From: Anniella stebbinsi
Lineage: Eukaryota; Chordata; Lepidosauria; Squamata; Anniellidae
DNA length: 64,000 nucleotides
Direction: 5' to 3'
Assembly: GCA_029215795.1 (NCBI GenBank)
Contig: JARDYH010000003.1
Span: forward strand, 12,178,001 to 12,242,000
The translations under genes and the position numbers were made by a program. Positions 21,580 through 32,280 of the stretch are shown here, in pieces. Position 1 is the stretch's first letter. Every line of letters starts with the position of its first letter. Under the pieces are notes generated by a model that saw nothing but the letters and a program-made list of their open reading frames with translations, was not told where the DNA came from and did no database searches.

Positions 21580-23090
21580 CTGTAAGCACTATGCAGGTGA
21601 ATGGCCAACAGTTTCCTGCACAGTCCATTGACACCTATGCCTTACACAGTACGCTCCTAGCTATCAGCAGCCACACACCAGCACAGGGTTGACAGTGCTG
21701 CCCCCTGCCTAGGCCGCCATCTTGTGTCTTCATCAAGTAGTCCCTCTCACCCAGCCCCTGCTTAGCAATAGTAACAAGTGACTGCAGCTGCAGCACAAAG
21801 CTGAAAGGGGAAAAAATGGTTCTCTAGGGCTAGATCTATAACTGTTGGAGCACAATCCACATTCCACTTGCAGACAAAACGGGGGTGGGGAATAAAGAGA
21901 TGAGACCAGTGTGCATGGTTTCAAATTCAGGCCACATTTATAAAATATCTGCAAAGAGAAAACTGGGTGGGCCCTAATCTACTCCAGCAACTAGCTGGAT
22001 GTTATATCGGGTGAAACGTTCGATGCCTGATGAGTGGCGTTTGTGTGCTCGTCACCCCCCAGGCCTACTTCTTTTGCAGAGGGGAGGCCTTCCCATGTCA
22101 CTCCTCTCCTGGGCTGCAAAACACCGAGTGGAGTGAGGTGAGTTGGCCTCACAGGTAACCCTTATCCCCCCACCACTGGAGCTGCAAAACCATCAGCAGA
22201 AGGCCTCAGGCATCAACTGTCACCAAACAAAAGTGCCAAGGAATGATTACCATCCCTGTCCTCTAGGTGTGTCCGCCCCTACCAGGCACAGGAGGTCAAC
22301 AAGCCTATTGCGACTCCGAAGAGGCTGGAGGATCTGGTACGGCTACCTAATATTGGCTCAGCTGCCCCACACCCAGCTGGTGGTGCTACCCGACCACCGC
22401 CAATGGCAATCGGGCACGTCTCTCCTCCCCCCCACCAGTCACAGCCTCCCCATGGCAATATGAGCGTGACATGGGGTAAAGGCATATACCGCTTACAAAG
22501 TGTTATAGTCTGCTATTTATTCCACCTTCAATGCTTTGACACTGGGTGTAGATCTGGCCATGTTGGTCGCCCTGTTTGAGTTCTTCTCTCCCAGAACTAT
22601 TAGCAGCCATTCCAAGCTGCAGTAGAGGGAGAGGTCCGCTCCCTTGTCTTGACTGGAGCTAACTCTCCTCCCAGAAATGCCTTCATCTGTTCCAATGGGA
22701 GAGAAATCATGAAATTAAAAACAGTACGAATAGGGGAAGAAACAAATAAACAAACATTGTGCCTCTCTCCTTTCCATCCTGATGGTATGAAGGGTGGGCA
22801 TTTATGAAGTGCCAATAAAAAAGGACAAATGAAAACAAATAATTTGCATAACATTTGCACATGCTAACTTAAATGTATATATGCAAATTTATAAATCCAA
22901 GGACGCTGTGAGATGGTTAGTAAAATGCACTCCAGACAGCAGTTGGGCTGCCAGATTTTGCACTAGCTGTTGTTTGTATTGGGTGCAGTTTCAGCTGGCA
23001 CACCCTTTTAACTTTCTTCTCTGTCTAACCCTCAGTGTAGAGTAGAGTGAAAAACCTTTCTGACTGGGCCAATATGTGGATAAGTGAAAA
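21580..23090. other. Intergenic, no gene recognised
   Basis: The 106-aa frame at 22143-22463 is proline- and basic-residue-rich with no identifiable fold; the minus strand is open over the same stretch. The region 22000-22480 is GC-richer than its surroundings and could be a retroelement 5' region, but nothing proves it. Confidence 0.35.
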
Positions 23091-23404
23091 AGTTCTACTT
23101 GAGCCTCCAGATAATCCTTCTCTATAAAGCCTTACACGGCTTGGGACCACAATACCTGATGGAACGCCTCTCCCGACACGAAACTGCCCGTATATTATGA
23201 TCCACATCTAAGGTCCTCCTCCGGTTGCCTACTCCGAGGGAAGCACAGAGGGTGGCAACAAGGGGGAGGGCCTTTTCAGTTGTGGCCCCCCAATTATGGA
23301 ATGATCTCCCCGACGAGGCTCGCCTGGCGCCAACATTGTTATTTTTTCAGCGCCAGGTCAAGACTTTCCTCTTCGCCCAGGCATTTAACAGCATATGATG
23401 AGGG

Positions 23405-23436
<32 letters not shown>
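23405..23436. repeat. (GTT)n microsatellite
   Basis: Ten to eleven GTT units inside the L2 3' region, just after the reading frame ends. Confidence 0.93.
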
Positions 23437-23437
<1 letters not shown>

Positions 23438-23599
23438 TGACCCAGAATAGTTGTTTTTAAATGGTTATTGTATTTATAACCTGTTTTTATGCTTTTTATG
23501 CTTTTAAATTTTGTATATCATTTTTTGTTTATGTTTAGTGTTTTTAATTTTTGTAAACTGCCCAGAGAACTTCGGCTATGGGGTGGTATATAAATGCAA

Positions 23600-23603
<4 letters not shown>

Positions 23604-23644
<41 letters not shown>
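23604..23644. repeat. (AAT)n microsatellite
   Basis: Expanded tail of the L2 copy, about 13 AAT units. Confidence 0.93.
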
Positions 23645-23687
23645 TCCTGATCCCGATTGGGTGGGGTGGGGGATGGATACCGGAAAA

Positions 23688-23808
23688 GAATCAAGAATCT
23701 GTCAGGTGTGCTTTAAGGTGGATTCCTGCATTGAGCAGGGAGTTGGACTCGATGGCCTTACAGGCCCCTTCCAACTCTACTATTCTTTGATTCTATAATT
23801 CTAGGTCA
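23688..23808 (+). mobile_element. CR1 LINE 3' end
   Basis: GGTGGATTCCTGCATTGAGC, GTTGGACTCGATGGCCTTAC, CCCCTTCCAACTCTACTATT and TTTGATTCTATAATTCTA make up the hallmark CR1 3' terminus with 8-bp ATTCTATG-type repeats. It follows directly on the L2 tail. Confidence 0.85.
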
Positions 23809-24699
23809 AGTCCAGATAGCCCTTCCCTCTGCCCCACATGGAACTCTTTTCCCGTCCAGAGCCCATAGAGATCAAGCTTGGAGACTTGAAACTTGGGATA
23901 TATAAAGATGGTTCATTGTTTTAGAGAAAAGCCTGTTCTGTGGACATTTTTAACCCAGAGTCTAGCCATAAACAATTGGCACGTTCGTTATGTCACCCGC
24001 ACATACGTAGAGTACAGTTTGAAAGTGAGGGCAATTAATTTTAGTTGTTGATTTAAACTTCTGTTGAGAGGTACTTCATTCCCCAATTCTCCCTCCTATA
24101 AATAGATTAAGGGTTAGAGGAAAGTCAAGTTCTGCGCATTTGTCCTCCATCGAGATGGATTTCCCCTGACTGCTGATCTATCAGCTCCCCCCTTAACACA
24201 ATTTGCTTTTCAAATTAATTTGGTTTTCTCCATCTCATTGGTCCAAAGCCAAAATGGAAAATCTCTAGTTTCCTCTTAAAAAGACAACAACAAAACTGTT
24301 CATATTTCTTTTCACAAAAACTGCTCAAATTCACATTTTCTGGAAAAGAATGTTGAAGAAAGTGCATTTTGAACATGTGGTTGAAACTGCCTGGGTTACA
24401 AAAACTCCTTGTGATGGTAAAGGCCTTTGCCACTGTGGAAAAAGAGTAAAAGGCACATATGGTGATAGAAGATAACACAGTGGTTGAGAAATAATTACTA
24501 TCATAATTACCAGTAGAAATACCATGGTGAGAAAGACTGTGACCCTGATGTCGAATGATTTCAGGGACTCTGTTCTTCCTTCTTGTATTTCTTTATCTTT
24601 AAACCAGACGTAGACTTATGGCAGGCTAAAAAAGAGAAAAGGTGTCTCCAAAAAAGAGGACACCCAGTGCAGCATCCAAACATGTCATTCTGCTAGCGC
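23809..24699. other. Intergenic, no feature recognised
   Basis: Single-copy-looking AT-rich DNA. The minus frames 24215-24478 and 24331-24525 overlap in different phases and show no domain. Confidence 0.4.
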
Positions 24700-25090
24700 A
24701 AATGATGTGGTGCCAGCAGAAAATAGGTCCTAAACAACGTGTGGAAAAGAACCCAACTAAAGTGACATTTGTGCCAGTGTGCTTGCGCAATCCATTGCGC
24801 AGACTGTTTTGAAATCAGTTGCGCATGATGCTTATGTATCCCATTGCACAATTGACTTTACAAATGGTTTTGCATGACACCTGTGCGACCTGCTGTGCAG
24901 CCCTTGCACAAAATTTTTCAGCAACCAGGTCTGCAACTGATTGCCTTTTGTGTAACCTGTTGTGCGTTCTGCTTGTGCGACTTGCTGTGCAAACCATTAC
25001 GCAAGTATCATGCGCGACCACTCATGCAATGGGAATATTCAGCAGAGCTCTCCTAGCGCTATTTGAATTTGTGGAATGGCACCGTTGGGT
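24700..25090. repeat. Degenerate TTGCGCA-motif array
   Basis: Words of the form TTGCGCA, TTGCACA, TGTGCGAC and TGTGCA recur roughly every 15-30 bases: CTTGCGCAATCCATTGCGCA, CAGTTGCGCATG, CCATTGCACAATTG, CCTGTGCGACCTGCTGTGCA, CTTGTGCGACTTGCTGTGCA, CATTACGCAAG, CATGCGCGACC. Frames 24819-25109 (plus) and 24815-25021 (minus) translate the repeat as Cys/Ala-rich runs and are not genes. It may be an internal minisatellite of an unknown mobile element: CTAGCGC occurs near both sides (24693 and 25053). Confidence 0.6.
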
Positions 25091-25321
25091 ACTACGCTCA
25101 CTGGCATAAATTTGGCACATGCTGATTGATAGCTAATGATGCCAATTTAGAGACGGTTATTATAATTTCAATAGGAATCCAGTACATCTCACAGGAGTGG
25201 GGGAGACTGTGACCAGATGATGTCGGTGCTTTGCTCAGTCTGCTGTCCAGGCGCTGTTGATGGACAACTTCAAGGCGCCCTTCCCTTGCAGTGTCATCCT
25301 GGCCATGCTCTAAGAATTAGA

Positions 25322-25442
25322 CCAGCCTTTCCCAACCTGGCACCTTCCTGATCTGTTAGACTATAACTCCTACTATCCCCAGCCAGCATGGCTAATAGCC
25401 ATGGTCCATCACATTTGAAGGGTGCTGGGTTGGGGAAAGCTG
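25322..25442. repeat. CCCAACCTGG palindromic family, complete-looking copy
   Basis: The left arm CAGCCTTTCCCAACCTGGCA is mirrored by the right arm GTGCTGGGTTGGGGAAAGCTG. The centre has CTACTATCCCCAGCCAGCAT. Confidence 0.72.
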
Positions 25443-25454
25443 AATTAGGTCAAG

Positions 25455-25985
25455 CCCTCTCAATTGTAGTGCTGTGCTGAATCCTTCCCCTTATATTCGT
25501 GAACTTTTCCCTCTCCCCGTGAAAGAGGTATTGGATTTTCTGCCTCTTTCACAGGGAGGGGTAGAATTTCAGAGAATATTTTCCTTGAGAAAGGGGACAG
25601 AGTTCCCACATACCTTTTTTCAGTATAGCCAGCTGTTGTGGGGTCTTCTTTCTATTTTTTTTTTTAAAGTACTCCCCCGGCACTTAGAGGAGCCCAGCAA
25701 TTTTTCTTGAATATCTATTGATGGCTATGTGAGCTCACCTCTTCCAAGAGGCATTCGGGAAGAACTCCTGGGCTCCTGCAAGTGCCAAGTTTTAATTTTT
25801 TTTTAAAGAAATAAAAATAGAAAGAAGACCCCCTCAATAACCAGTTACACTTGAAAAGGTATGTGGAAACCCTGTCCCCCTCCCCAAGGAGGAAATTCTC
25901 CAAAATTCTCACCACTCCCAGCCTCTCTCACCAGAGTTTTTGTTTCCCCCCCCCCCCCCCACCTCTCACGAAATACCAAAATGAA
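25455..25985. repeat. Fold-back element, ~145-bp arms
   Basis: The left arm about 25560-25704 (AATTTCAGAGAATATTTTCC, TGTGGGGTCTTCTTTCTATT, CACTTAGAGGAGCCCA) is the inverse of the right arm about 25770-25915 (TGGGCTCCTGCAAGTGCCAA, AATAGAAAGAAGACCCCCTC, GAGGAAATTCTCCAAAATTC). The spacer of about 65 bases contains CTATGTGAGCTCACCTCTTC. The arms are similar but not identical, so it is old. Superfamily unknown. Confidence 0.72.
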
Positions 25986-26563
25986 GAATCAACATTTTCA
26001 GCACAGTGCTATCCCGCTCTCCGGTTTTAGGATGTCATTTTTCAGTGTTCACATAGTGAAATCATTTTCCTTTCCTTTCTGTTGAAGGACCTGCTTTGTG
26101 GTAAGATGAATGAGGGAGAGTTATTAGTCTGCATTTCTTCATTCTCTTCGCTACTGGCAAATGTGGTGTATTCCATGCGGTTTTCCAGGTACTTCCCCCT
26201 TTGGCTAACTTCCAGAGATAATTGTGGTAGTAAGACAATAATTCAACCTAATAGGCCTCCATCTAGGTGGAGGGCTACTTAGATCCACACCTTCAAAAAG
26301 CTGCACAATCTTAAGCCATGTGTTCCCCCCACATGTGCTGCTTTCTCTACTGAACATTTTTCACCTATAATTGAAAGTACTACCTTTCTTGGGGAGAACC
26401 ATAATTGGGGCTGTGCCAAAACTACATACAAGGTTCCATCCCCCCCCCCCCCCACAAATAGTTTCAGCACCATCAAAAAAACTATGGGAAATCATTTCCA
26501 GTGGTTATTTCATGTGGAGTCTCCAACGTTTTGATTTGGTATGAGGCACTTCCTCATTTCCAA
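25986..26563. other. Intergenic, no feature recognised
   Basis: Single-copy-looking; C-run at 26441-26453. Short frames have no domain. Confidence 0.4.
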
Positions 26564-26703
26564 GGCAGGATCTACACTGCTGTTTTAAAGCGCTTTATAA
26601 CAGTAGTGACAACTGTTTTGGAGTGTGTCCTGGGCCCCAACAGTTGTCAGTACTGTTATAAACCGCTTTAAAGCGCTTTAAAACAGCGGTGTAGATCCGC
26701 CCC
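26564..26703. mobile_element. MITE family B
   Basis: GGCAGGATCTACACTGCTGT and AACAGCGGTGTAGATCCGCC are inverted ends. An inner TTTAAAGCGCTTTATAACAG is mirrored across GGGCCCCAACAGTTGTCAGT. Flanking CCAA is present on both sides (26560-26563 and 26702-26705, depending on where the end is drawn). Confidence 0.85.
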
Positions 26704-26716
26704 AAGTAGCATTTGT

Positions 26717-26811
26717 TGTGCATGCTCCATGTCAAGCCTCTAGGGGGCTTCTGCACTGACATATACAGAGCTAGCAGAAGCCCCCTAGAGGCTTGACATG
26801 GAATATGCAAC
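26717..26811. repeat. Short near-perfect hairpin (28-bp perfect stem)
   Basis: 26727-26754 (CCATGTCAAGCCTCTAGGGG then GCTTCTGC) is the exact reverse complement of 26774-26801, with a 19-base loop. About ten more bases pair imperfectly on the outer side. Size and shape are like a pre-miRNA or a very young micro-MITE. Nothing shows it is transcribed. Confidence 0.8.
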
Positions 26812-27039
26812 AGTATCTTCCAGGTGAAGGTGTTGTCGTGAAGGTAAACATACACTATTGCTCTGTTTGGTGGTCACAAGGACACGGAAGCGATGGGCTT
26901 CCCATACTGTTTGTCTCCAGCATCTGCTAAATAAAGGTAAACTGCCTGTCCGTGTGAAAGTTCCATTTGATTGTCCAGTAATGATGATCTCCATCTTGCA
27001 AATCCAGTTGTGTATGCTGGGGCTATGATTGAGAGACAG

Positions 27040-27262
27040 TGGCTCAATTCGGACGACACAATAAACAAATGGTGTGTGGGAAACAATCGTCAGTTGTTTT
27101 GACTATTGTGTCATCTGAATGCTGCCATAGTCAACTCAGTGCTGATCCTCATCCACACCACAGTGGCTTATTTATTACCATGTTGTGTGGGGAGTACCCC
27201 CTAGGGTTAGGGTTAGGGTAAGTCAACCCACCATTGACTATCGTGTCGTCCGAACTGAGCCA
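27040..27262. mobile_element. MITE family C with telomere-like insert
   Basis: TGGCTCAATTCGGACGACAC at the left and GTCGTCCGAACTGAGCCA at the right are inverted ends; inside, ACACAATAAACAAATGG is mirrored imperfectly. A (TTAGGG)-like tract sits at 27202-27220. Confidence 0.8.
27202..27220 (+). repeat. Interstitial telomere-like TTAGGG tract
   Basis: TAGGGTTAGGGTTAGGGTA gives about three vertebrate telomeric hexamers inside family C. Too short to act as a telomere. Confidence 0.85.
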
Positions 27263-27589
27263 CTGATGGACTTGCATCAGGCCTCCTAGTTTGTTTGTAG
27301 CTGCCCTGAGATAGGAATTGGGGACGTCCCAGTTCACAGCTCATGCTCTGAACTGCTACTCTGCCGTATCTCGATATATTTCACAGCTTGGCATGGTCTA
27401 ATGGAACAAAAGACCTGGTGACATCCTGGGTTTAAAACCTATGAGACTTTCTCCTCAAGGAAACTCACCTGGCACCCCCATTATTGCCTATTCACCACCA
27501 GACAAAGGTCTTCTCATTTTCCAGGTATTTTACAACCTGTGGAGTTTCTCCACCTGATCGTATTGCTACTTTTACTTCGTTTATGTCGT

Positions 27590-27695
27590 GTTGTTTGCAT
27601 TCATGTATGTATTATTGGATCTGAACTATTTCTATGGTTTTTTTAAAAAAATTATAAGCCACCCTGTGAGTGATTGGACTGAAGGGCAGTATAGT
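27590..27695 (+). mobile_element. Possible LINE 3' tail (diverged)
   Basis: AATTATAAGCCACCCTGTGA followed by TGAAGGGCAGTATAG resembles the GTAAGCCGCCCTGAG...GGGCGGTATA ending of L2-type tails. No A-rich tail remains. Confidence 0.4.
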
Positions 27696-28433
27696 TTGCT
27701 GGGAAAACGTCCTTCTCCACAGGTTGGAAGGGGAAGACCACTTTTGTAGAGCTTCCCATGATGTGGAGGAAAGGTCCACTACTCTTGTTCCTCTGCTGTG
27801 ACAGTGAAGAACAGTGAAGAACACAAAAAGGGGGCGTTTTGGGGGTGCGCCAACATCGATCCAAAACTTCGTCCTTCCCCGGACACATCCACAGAGCAGG
27901 GGGGAAATTACACCAGACCTGAAACCAATGGAAGGGAACATGAATGAGGACAAAGCAGCAAAGGAGGGCAAAGAAAGAAGTGAGTACTTCCCCACTACAC
28001 ACCCCTTCTGTCTTTCTGATGTGAGCCTGGCAGAGCATTGGTTCTGGTGGTTCTTTTCCCATGATTGTCCTGCCCATTAATTAGGAAAGGAGGACATTAA
28101 AATACACACATCTGGCACTACAATTTAACCTACCTGGATTTGGTTTCACTCCGGCACTGCTCTATCACTCTCCTTGTTCTTGAACAAGGTATAGCAATTA
28201 CATAGCACCGATGATATTGCTGTAAACACGGCAAGGTTCTGGGGGGTGGTCAAACTCGCCTGCGCTCGCCTCGGTGGGCACTTGCGTCCTCCCCTCCACT
28301 GCCTGTCTCACTTGCTGGGCCACAGGAGCCCACGTACCAAAATCATGCACTTCCCCCTTCTGCATCAATGGCAGCCTTAAAGATGCAAAGGGGGAGTGCA
28401 CAATTTACGGAAGCTCCCGCAATTGCACAATCC
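27696..28433. other. Intergenic, no gene recognised
   Basis: The overlapping minus frames 27612-27995 and 27652-28077 (127 and 141 aa) are in different phases, start around LINE-like sequence and show no domain. I consider them chance frames. Confidence 0.4.
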
Positions 28434-28434
28434 C

Positions 28435-28471
<37 letters not shown>
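28434..28471. repeat. (TTA)n microsatellite
   Basis: About 12 TTA units forming the tail of the minus-strand L2 copy. The Asn- and Leu-rich open frames over it are artefacts of the repeat. Confidence 0.93.
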
Positions 28472-28815
28472 TATCCCACCTTTGGCCCAATGCTGGGCCT
28501 CAAGGCGCTTTACAAAATTAAAACATATACAGTTAAAAGCTATAAATAAGAGATGTACAAAAGTTAAAAATATCATTTTAAATAGGTTTCAATATTAAAA
28601 CATCTCCACATTAAAAAAAACATTACATTTAAAAGTCTTAAACATTGATGGGGGTGTGTGTCCACATTATTCACCAAAGGCCTGCCGGAATAAGAACGTT
28701 TTGCATGCCTCCAGAAACACATCACGGAGGGAGCCAGTCTAGCTCCCTTGGGAAGGGAGTTCCAGAGCACTGGAGTAGCCACTAAGAAGGCCCTCTCCCA
28801 CATTCCCACCGGGCA
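28434..28815 (-). mobile_element. L2-like LINE 3' region
   Basis: On the minus strand, TTCTTAGTGGCTACTCCAGT, TGGAACTCCCTTCCCAAGGG translates as an ATPVLWNSLPKGARLAPS-type L2 C-terminus, followed by a 3' UTR ending TAAAGCGCCTTGAGGCCCAG and a (AAT)n tail at 28434-28471. 5'-truncated. Confidence 0.75.
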
Positions 28816-29722
28816 TCACTGGTGGTCGTCATGGGAAGGGGAAGGGTGCGATTTCAGTGTGTGTGCTGGTGGCTGCCAAGTGCTCACCGGGGGTGGGGTC
28901 CGTGCTCGTTCCAGGAGTGCCTGACTGGGGTCCCAGGGACACACGGCATCCCTGTCAGGGAACAATTTCTAGATCAGCTTCTTACACAGTGCCATGTTAC
29001 ACTGCCATCAGCTGTTTATTACAGCTCAGCAAAGTGGTGGCAACGGAAATTTAAAAAGTTCTACCAGGTGGTAATCCTTTAGAACAACAAACGTTTCCGA
29101 CGCCAGCTTTTGGGATGTAAACTGAGTTAATTGTTATCATCTCCTTTAGTCACGCTTATATCTGTATGTACATGTTTGCCTCTGCTTTGTTTATCAGAAG
29201 CCTTAAATTCCACTCCCCTTGTTTGTAAATATTCCCTACAATGTGTCTGTTTTTATGTATTCATGTGTATCTGCTGATTTATTTTGGGTAGCAATGTGTT
29301 TTATAGCAATATTTTAATAAAAATCTGTGAAACAGGAGGGAAAAGTAAAACACAAAATAAACAAGCAAACATTCGTTGGGTGGCTCAGAAGGGTGAAAAT
29401 ATGTAAGGGGAATTGCTCTTCAGATGATGTGGAAGGCATGAAGTGCATAGAAGACAAGGGAGAAAATACTTCTCTGTCCTGGCTTCTGTAGGAAAAATAA
29501 GAGGACCCCTAATTGTCCTTTGGGATTTAGACAGGAGTGCTAAACCTCAGCCCCAGGGTTGAATTTGTATCTGTTTTTGTACACATTACTCCTAATATAC
29601 ACAACTTTTAATAAACACATTGCTCCTAATTTACATATGCATGCACTTTTCCTAATGTATGCATTTTTGCAAGTGATTTCCCATAAAATAATGCATTTCT
29701 GTGTGCACTTTCCCCAATGTAC
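28816..29722. other. Intergenic, no gene recognised
   Basis: A (GC-richer) segment at 28816-28970 adjoins the L2 copy and may be more of it. 29570-29700 has AT-rich TAATTTACATATGCATGCAC-type words like the AT-rich hAT remnants. No bounded feature. Confidence 0.35.
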
Positions 29723-29730
29723 ACACTGTG

Positions 29731-30050
29731 TAGGCTGACCATATGAAAAGGAGGACAGGGCTCATGTAACTTTAGCAGTTGCAGAGAAAAGGGAATTTCA
29801 GCCTGCGTCATTTGTATGCAATTCGTACCTGGTGAAATCCCCTCTTCATCACAGCAATTAAAGTTGCATGCACTATACTAGAGTGACCATATACAAAAGA
29901 AGGCAGGGCCCCTGCAACTTTAACTGTTGTGATGAAGAGGGAATTTCACCAGGAACTAATTGCATACAAATGACACCGGCTGAAATTCCCTTTTCTCTAC
30001 AACTGTTAAAGTTACATGAGCCCTGTCCTCCTTTTCATATGGTCAGCCTA
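29731..30050 (-). mobile_element. hAT-MITE A, complete copy, reverse orientation
   Basis: TAGGCTGACCATATGAAAAG to CATATGGTCAGCCTA, 320 bp, perfect 8-bp duplication ACACTGTG (29723-29730 and 30051-30058). The centre is CTAGAGTGACCATATACAAA. Confidence 0.92.
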
Positions 30051-30058
30051 ACACTGTG

Positions 30059-30852
30059 TATACTTTCCTCTGTGATACACATTTCATGTACATTGTTTAT
30101 TTTGTGAGCTGCATCATAACATTTAGGAAATAATGTGAACATTGCTGTGTAACTATTAGCAGAAGTGGCTGAGTAAGGCAGATTGAATTCAGAAAGTGAA
30201 AGGCTTGGCAACATTTATTGAGTCATAAAAATATGGTTCTCTGGCTAGCCAGCAAGAACTTTGAAAGGAGTAGGACAAATCAGGCCAGGCTTCTGATGGA
30301 ATGAAACCACCATTACCATAGAACATAATGAACATGCTAGTCATTCTATACAAAAGTAAAACAGGCTAATAGGAAATATTCTTGGCTCCATCTTGCTGCT
30401 TGACAAATATACCTAACTGCTTTTTAAACTTTAAGCATAAATTAACCCTTAACCTGCACCTTTGTTTGATGTTGATCCCTGCCATCTCTATTCCAACAAT
30501 AACTGCGGTCTGTTCCTAGGAATAGTGAATTTGGTAAGTTCACATTAAATTGTGAACCAAACCAATTCCTCACCCTTTCCTCCCTGCATGCGAGGCCTGG
30601 ATAAACCTTGGTCTGATTGAAAGACGCAACTGTTCTTGTTAAACTGAAACCATCTTATGGTTGTCATCTTAAGGTGATCTTAAGTCAAGAGGTTGGAGAC
30701 TTAATACCAAATCCTTTCCCGAAGACACACTCAGAGTGCATCCGTATTCTATCAGTAATTTCTTTCTTTGAAAACAGCTACAGTGTCTCCCAGTTTGGAT
30801 TTGGACTTTGGGGCAGTCTGTGTTACACACCTGACCCCATACAGAAACAATA
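30059..30852. other. Intergenic, no feature recognised
   Basis: Single-copy-looking. Opposed frames 30617-30853 and 30669-30899 are shadows of each other. Confidence 0.4.
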
Positions 30853-31253
30853 GGGCAGGATCTACACGTCGTCCTCGATGCGCCCTCCCTGCGCCACAAG
30901 CTGCTTCGGAGCGCTTCACCCCCACCTAGTGTGGCTCAAGCCTTGGAGGCTCTGCCCGTGCCTGCGCCGCCGCAGCCACCGCCCTTTCATCCAGACCGGC
31001 CCTGGGGAGGGAGGAGGGAGGGGGAAGGGTTGTAAACAAAAGCCAGCAACTGGGAGAGGGATTTCCAATTGCTAGCTTTTGTTTACAACCCTCCCTCTTC
31101 CCTCCCTGGGACAGGCCGGGATGAAAGGGCGGCGGCGGTGGCGAGAGCGCGAGCAGAGCCTCCAAGGCTTGAGCCACACTAGACAAAGTGCAGCGCTCCA
31201 AAGCGGCTTGTGGCGCAGGGAGGGCGCATCGAGGATGACGTGTAGATCCGGCC
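30853..31253. mobile_element. 400-bp GC-rich palindrome with family B-like ends
   Basis: The ends GGGCAGGATCTACACGTCGT and GACGTGTAGATCCGGCC are inverted and resemble family B, but the body is different: GCGCCACAAGCTGCTTCGGA, GTGTGGCTCAAGCCTTGGAG and TTGTAAACAAAAGCCAGCAA each appear again inverted on the right. The centre is GGAGAGGGATTTCC. CpG density is high compared with the surroundings. The open frames on both strands (30878-31075, 30926-31201, 31079-31291) mirror one another because of the palindrome. Confidence 0.82.
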
Positions 31254-31275
31254 TAAGTTGTTTTCCCCTCCTAAC

Positions 31276-31595
31276 TAGGGTGACCAGATAAAATCCAGGT
31301 CAGGGCTCATGTAACTTTAACAGTTGTGGAGAAAAGGGAATTTCAGCCAGTGTCATTTGTATGCTATTAGTTCCTGGTGAAATTCCCTCTTCATCACAAC
31401 AGTTAAAGTTGCAGGGGCCCTGCCTTCTTTTGTATATGGTCGCTCTAGTATAGTGCCTGCACCTTTAACTGTTGTGATGAAAAGGGAATATCACCAGGAA
31501 CTAATTGCATACAAACGACTCTGGCTGAAATTCCCTTTTCTCTACAACTGTTAAAGTTACATGAGCCCTGACCTGGATTTTATCTGATCACCCTA
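31276..31595 (+). mobile_element. hAT-MITE A, complete copy
   Basis: TAGGGTGACCAGATAAAATC to TTATCTGATCACCCTA, 320 bp, perfect 8-bp duplication CTCCTAAC (31268-31275 and 31596-31603). Ends share the AAATCCAGGTCAGGGCTC variant with copy 1 and 12149. Confidence 0.92.
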
Positions 31596-31603
31596 CTCCT
31601 AAC

Positions 31604-32066
31604 TAAAAGTAGTACAGGGTGGGGGATCAAGGTTGTGGTCCGGGGGAAGCATTAGATCCCCTCTAGGCCACAGCCCCAATCAAAATTGCATCCCTGTTGT
31701 GCCTTCTAGAAGAAGAAAATGTAAGATCTAATTTGGCCCTTTGAAACAAGTTACTAAACACATATGAAGGATTGCTAACTTTTGATGTTGTGATGTAAGC
31801 TGGATAGGGCTAAGGGGTGGAGACCTGGCAGGAAGAACTGTGTGACTCAGGGCTGAGATAAAGCACTAAGGATGGGAGAACAAGGGATGCATCAGCTTGC
31901 TAAAATCTGCTGAACTACTTGCCAAAGCCCAGTTTGCAGTTCTACTGTTTTCATTTGCAATCTGTTTTTCTTTTCACTGGAACAAGAAAAACGCATATTT
32001 GGAACGGGAAAAGTGAGCATTTCCCTGTACCTTTTTCAAAAGTGCGCACATTCTGCCATTGGCAAA
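31604..32066. other. Intergenic, no feature recognised
   Basis: Single-copy-looking AT-rich sequence. Nothing supportable. Confidence 0.4.
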
Positions 32067-32280
32067 GGCCTCATCTACACCAAGCAGGACATACCAGTAT
32101 GAAAGTGGTATATAAGAGGCAGGAGCCACGCTAAGCCGGATATAGCAGCATATGGCATGCGTCTTATGGGCCCCAACAGTTGTCAGTGCTCCTCCATACC
32201 GCTATAAAGCAGTAGTGTGGCTCCTGCTTTTTATATACTGTTTTCATACTGCTATATCCTGCTTGGTGTAGATTTGGCCC
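32067..32280. mobile_element. MITE family B, long copy
   Basis: GGCCTCATCTACACCAAGCA to TGCTTGGTGTAGATTTGGCC, arms TATGAAAGTGGTATATAAGA and TATACTGTTTTCATACTGCT mirrored, centre GGGCCCCAACAGTTGTCAGT. CAAA flanks it on both sides. Confidence 0.85.

Larger units (their letters stand above)
23095..23645 (+). mobile_element. L2 LINE: end of ORF2 and 3' UTR
   Basis: Conceptual reading, with frame breaks, gives the L2 C-terminal signature: a LGTTIPDGTPL-like stretch followed by a GRAFSVVAPQLWNDLPDEA-like stretch, then a TFLFAQAFN-like end. The 3' UTR follows with TTTTTATGCTTTTTATGC, GTAAACTGCCCAGAGAACTT, CGGCTATGGGGTGGTATATA and an (AAT)n tail. Only the frame end is present, so the copy is 5'-truncated. 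A (GTT)n tract interrupts it at 23405-23436. Confidence 0.82.

Noticed and set aside
24819..25109. 96-aa Cys/Ala-rich frame
   Set aside because: It is the translation of the TTGCGCA-type motif array, open on both strands.
27202..27220. Chromosome end or telomere fusion
   Set aside because: Only about three hexamers, wholly inside a MITE.
27612..28077. 127- and 141-aa overlapping minus-strand frames
   Set aside because: They overlap in different phases, with no domain and no cross-strand asymmetry to suggest selection.
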